Shown: positions 5,563 through 6,699 of the stretch, piece by piece
Layout of the letters: every line of letters begins with the position of its first letter
Numbering within the stretch: the first letter of the stretch is position 1
Assembly: GCA_964611755.1 (NCBI GenBank)
Contig: CAZTBB010000076.1
Location: forward strand, 1 to 6,699
DNA: 6,699 nucleotides
Origin: CAZTBB01 sp964611755
GTDB lineage: Bacteria; Pseudomonadota; Alphaproteobacteria; Micavibrionales; Micavibrionaceae
Direction of reading: 5' to 3'
Translations under genes and position numbers: made by a program
Notes under the pieces: generated by a model
Told to the model about the DNA's origin: nothing
The model's database searches: none
Seen by the model: the letters and a program-made list of their open reading frames with translations, nothing else

Positions 5563-6162
5563 ATGACCCGAGAAAAAATTATTTCTGATGAGGCGATGGA
5601 TGTTTTGTTCCGTGATGCCAGAACATATAACGAGTGGCAGGAGAAAGAGGTCAGTGATGTCGTCTTACAAGCGATGTTTGATTTGCTTAAAATGGCTCCG
5701 ACAAGCGCAAATTGCTCGCCCGCGCGCTTCGTGTTTATTACAAGTGATGAGGCCAGAGAAAGACTAAAGCCGCATTTGGCCGAGGGGAATGTTGATAAAA
5801 CCATGAGCGCCCCAGTAACCGCAATTATTGCCAATGACCACAAATTTTATGATCATCTGCCAAAGCTCTTTCCGTTTACCGATGCCAAAAGTTGGTTCGA
5901 GGGTAATCAGGCGTTAATTGATGCAACGGCGATGCGTAACGGAACGTTACAAGGAGCCTATCTCATGATGGCAGCACGTTCTTTGGGGTTGGATTGTGGG
6001 CCAATGTCGGGCTTTGATGTAGATGGTGTCAAAGAGGCATTCTTCCCTGGTGAAGATAATATCCAGATTAATTTTCTTTGTAATTTGGGCTATGGTGATG
6101 CCACTAATATGCATTCGCGCGCCCCGCGTTTTGAATTTGCAGATGTGTGCAAAATAATTTAA
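5563..6162 (+). CDS. RutE-like nitroreductase family protein (putative malonic semialdehyde reductase)
   Basis: FMN-dependent, NAD(P)H-using nitroreductase-fold oxidoreductase, cytosolic and probably dimeric. The 199 residues match E. coli RutE (196 aa) in length and order: LFRDARTYNEW (15-25), the FMN-site block KMAPTSANCSPARFVFI (43-59), APVTAIIANDHKFYDHLPKLFP (83-104), RNGTLQGAYLMMAARSLGLDCGPMSGFD (125-152) and NLGYGD (174-179). In E. coli, RutE reduces malonic semialdehyde to 3-hydroxypropionate in uracil breakdown. No rutA-D genes are visible here, so the substrate is open and a general quinone/nitro/aldehyde reductase is as likely. The start is set by TAAGGAG at 5549-5555. It is divergent from the deacetylase-like gene, and tsaB starts 9 bp after its stop, so the two are probably cotranscribed. 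Confidence 0.92.
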   Translation: MTREKIISDEAMDVLFRDARTYNEWQEKEVSDVVLQAMFDLLKMAPTSANCSPARFVFITSDEARERLKPHLAEGNVDKTMSAPVTAIIANDHKFYDHLPKLFPFTDAKSWFEGNQALIDATAMRNGTLQGAYLMMAARSLGLDCGPMSGFDVDGVKEAFFPGEDNIQINFLCNLGYGDATNMHSRAPRFEFADVCKII

Positions 6163-6171
6163 AGCCGCTCC

Positions 6172-6693
6172 ATGATTCTTCACTCTACCCATAATGTGCT
6201 CGCTTTTGATACAGCCACAGGCGGCATTTATATCGCGCTTCAAGTCAGTGATGGGTCTATCAAAACAGCCTATGATGCCGGCCCTTACGGGCAGGCCGAG
6301 ATTTTGATGCCGATGATTGATAAGCTGATACAGGATTGCGGTATCCGTTATGGTGATCTCGATACCATTATTACAACAAACGGGCCCGGAACATTTACCG
6401 GGCTTCGGATTGGCTTGTCAACCGCCATTTCATTGGGGCAATCACTTGATATTCCGGTGCATGCCGTCAGTTGTTTTGAGGCTTACGCCGCGCATTTTTA
6501 TCAAGATCAAAATCATAGCCGCATAAGATCTGCCGTTATTATTGAATCCAAACGCGATGATTTTTACATCGAAATTTTTGACGGGCAAGGGCAGGCAAAA
6601 TCACTGGCGGGGCTATATGATGGGGATCAGGCTTCTCAGCTTTTCGGATCTCATCGTACTCGGTGGCTGCGCAGCTATCGAAGAAGCGGCTAA
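6172..6693 (+). CDS. tsaB: TsaB, t6A tRNA-modification protein; frame apparently broken near the 3' end, gene runs off the window
   Basis: TsaB is the ASKHA-fold partner of TsaD in making N6-threonylcarbamoyladenosine at position 37 of ANN-decoding tRNAs. The N-terminal strand VLAFDTATGGIYIAL (9-23), QAEILMPMIDKL (41-52) and the hallmark NGPGTFTGLRIGLSTA (70-85) are all present, followed by IPVHAVSCFEAYA. The open frame stops at 6693 after 173 residues, short of the usual ~220-230. Its last ~15 residues (HRTRWLRSYRRSG) look like out-of-frame sequence. From about 6650 the next frame reads LIVLGGCAAIEEAAKK and stays open to the window end. One extra base near the TTTT run at 6641-6644 would explain this. 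ATG 6172 begins 9 bp after the nitroreductase stop with no clear Shine-Dalgarno; GTG 6196 is an alternative. Identity is secure; whether the break is real or a sequence error is unknown. Confidence 0.9.
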   Translation: MILHSTHNVLAFDTATGGIYIALQVSDGSIKTAYDAGPYGQAEILMPMIDKLIQDCGIRYGDLDTIITTNGPGTFTGLRIGLSTAISLGQSLDIPVHAVSCFEAYAAHFYQDQNHSRIRSAVIIESKRDDFYIEIFDGQGQAKSLAGLYDGDQASQLFGSHRTRWLRSYRRSG

Positions 6694-6699
6694 AAAGGC

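Overview
The window (6699 bp) looks like chromosomal DNA from an alphaproteobacterium of moderate GC content. The main reasons are protein-level: a TIGR02186/Alph_Pro_TM-type protein next to a TauE/SafE permease, an NfuA-type Fe-S carrier, and trpS, usp, nfuA and tsaB in the order I remember from Rhodospirillales-like genomes. The exact lineage (for example a Micavibrio-like group) cannot be fixed from the sequence alone.

Layout: (1) 1-619 is the 3' part of trpS (tryptophanyl-tRNA synthetase), entering from the left edge. (2) 723-1385 encodes a secreted 220-residue protein of unknown function. (3) 1515-3708 holds three genes in a row: a TSUP (TauE/SafE) membrane permease, a TIGR02186-type envelope protein whose ATG directly follows the permease stop codon, and a universal stress protein 22 bp further on. 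(4) 3785-4354 is nfuA. (5) On the minus strand, 5417-4311 encodes an exported NodB-fold polysaccharide deacetylase-like protein that has lost its usual catalytic and metal-binding residues; its 3' end overlaps the nfuA 3' end by 44 bp. (6) 5563-6162 encodes a RutE-like nitroreductase, divergent from the deacetylase-like gene. (7) From 6172, tsaB follows after 9 bp, but its reading frame appears broken near 6641-6650, close to the right edge.

Function: most of the window is housekeeping (tRNA charging, Fe-S cluster delivery, t6A tRNA modification). The accessory part is the permease/envelope protein/Usp module, a plausible anion (sulfur oxyanion or organosulfonate) export unit with a stress-type cytosolic partner. 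I found no mobile element, CRISPR array, rRNA or tRNA, and no stretch above 300 bp without a gene. There is no convincing new large system here. The best leads are the coupled permease module, the catalytically degenerate deacetylase, and the tsaB frame break.
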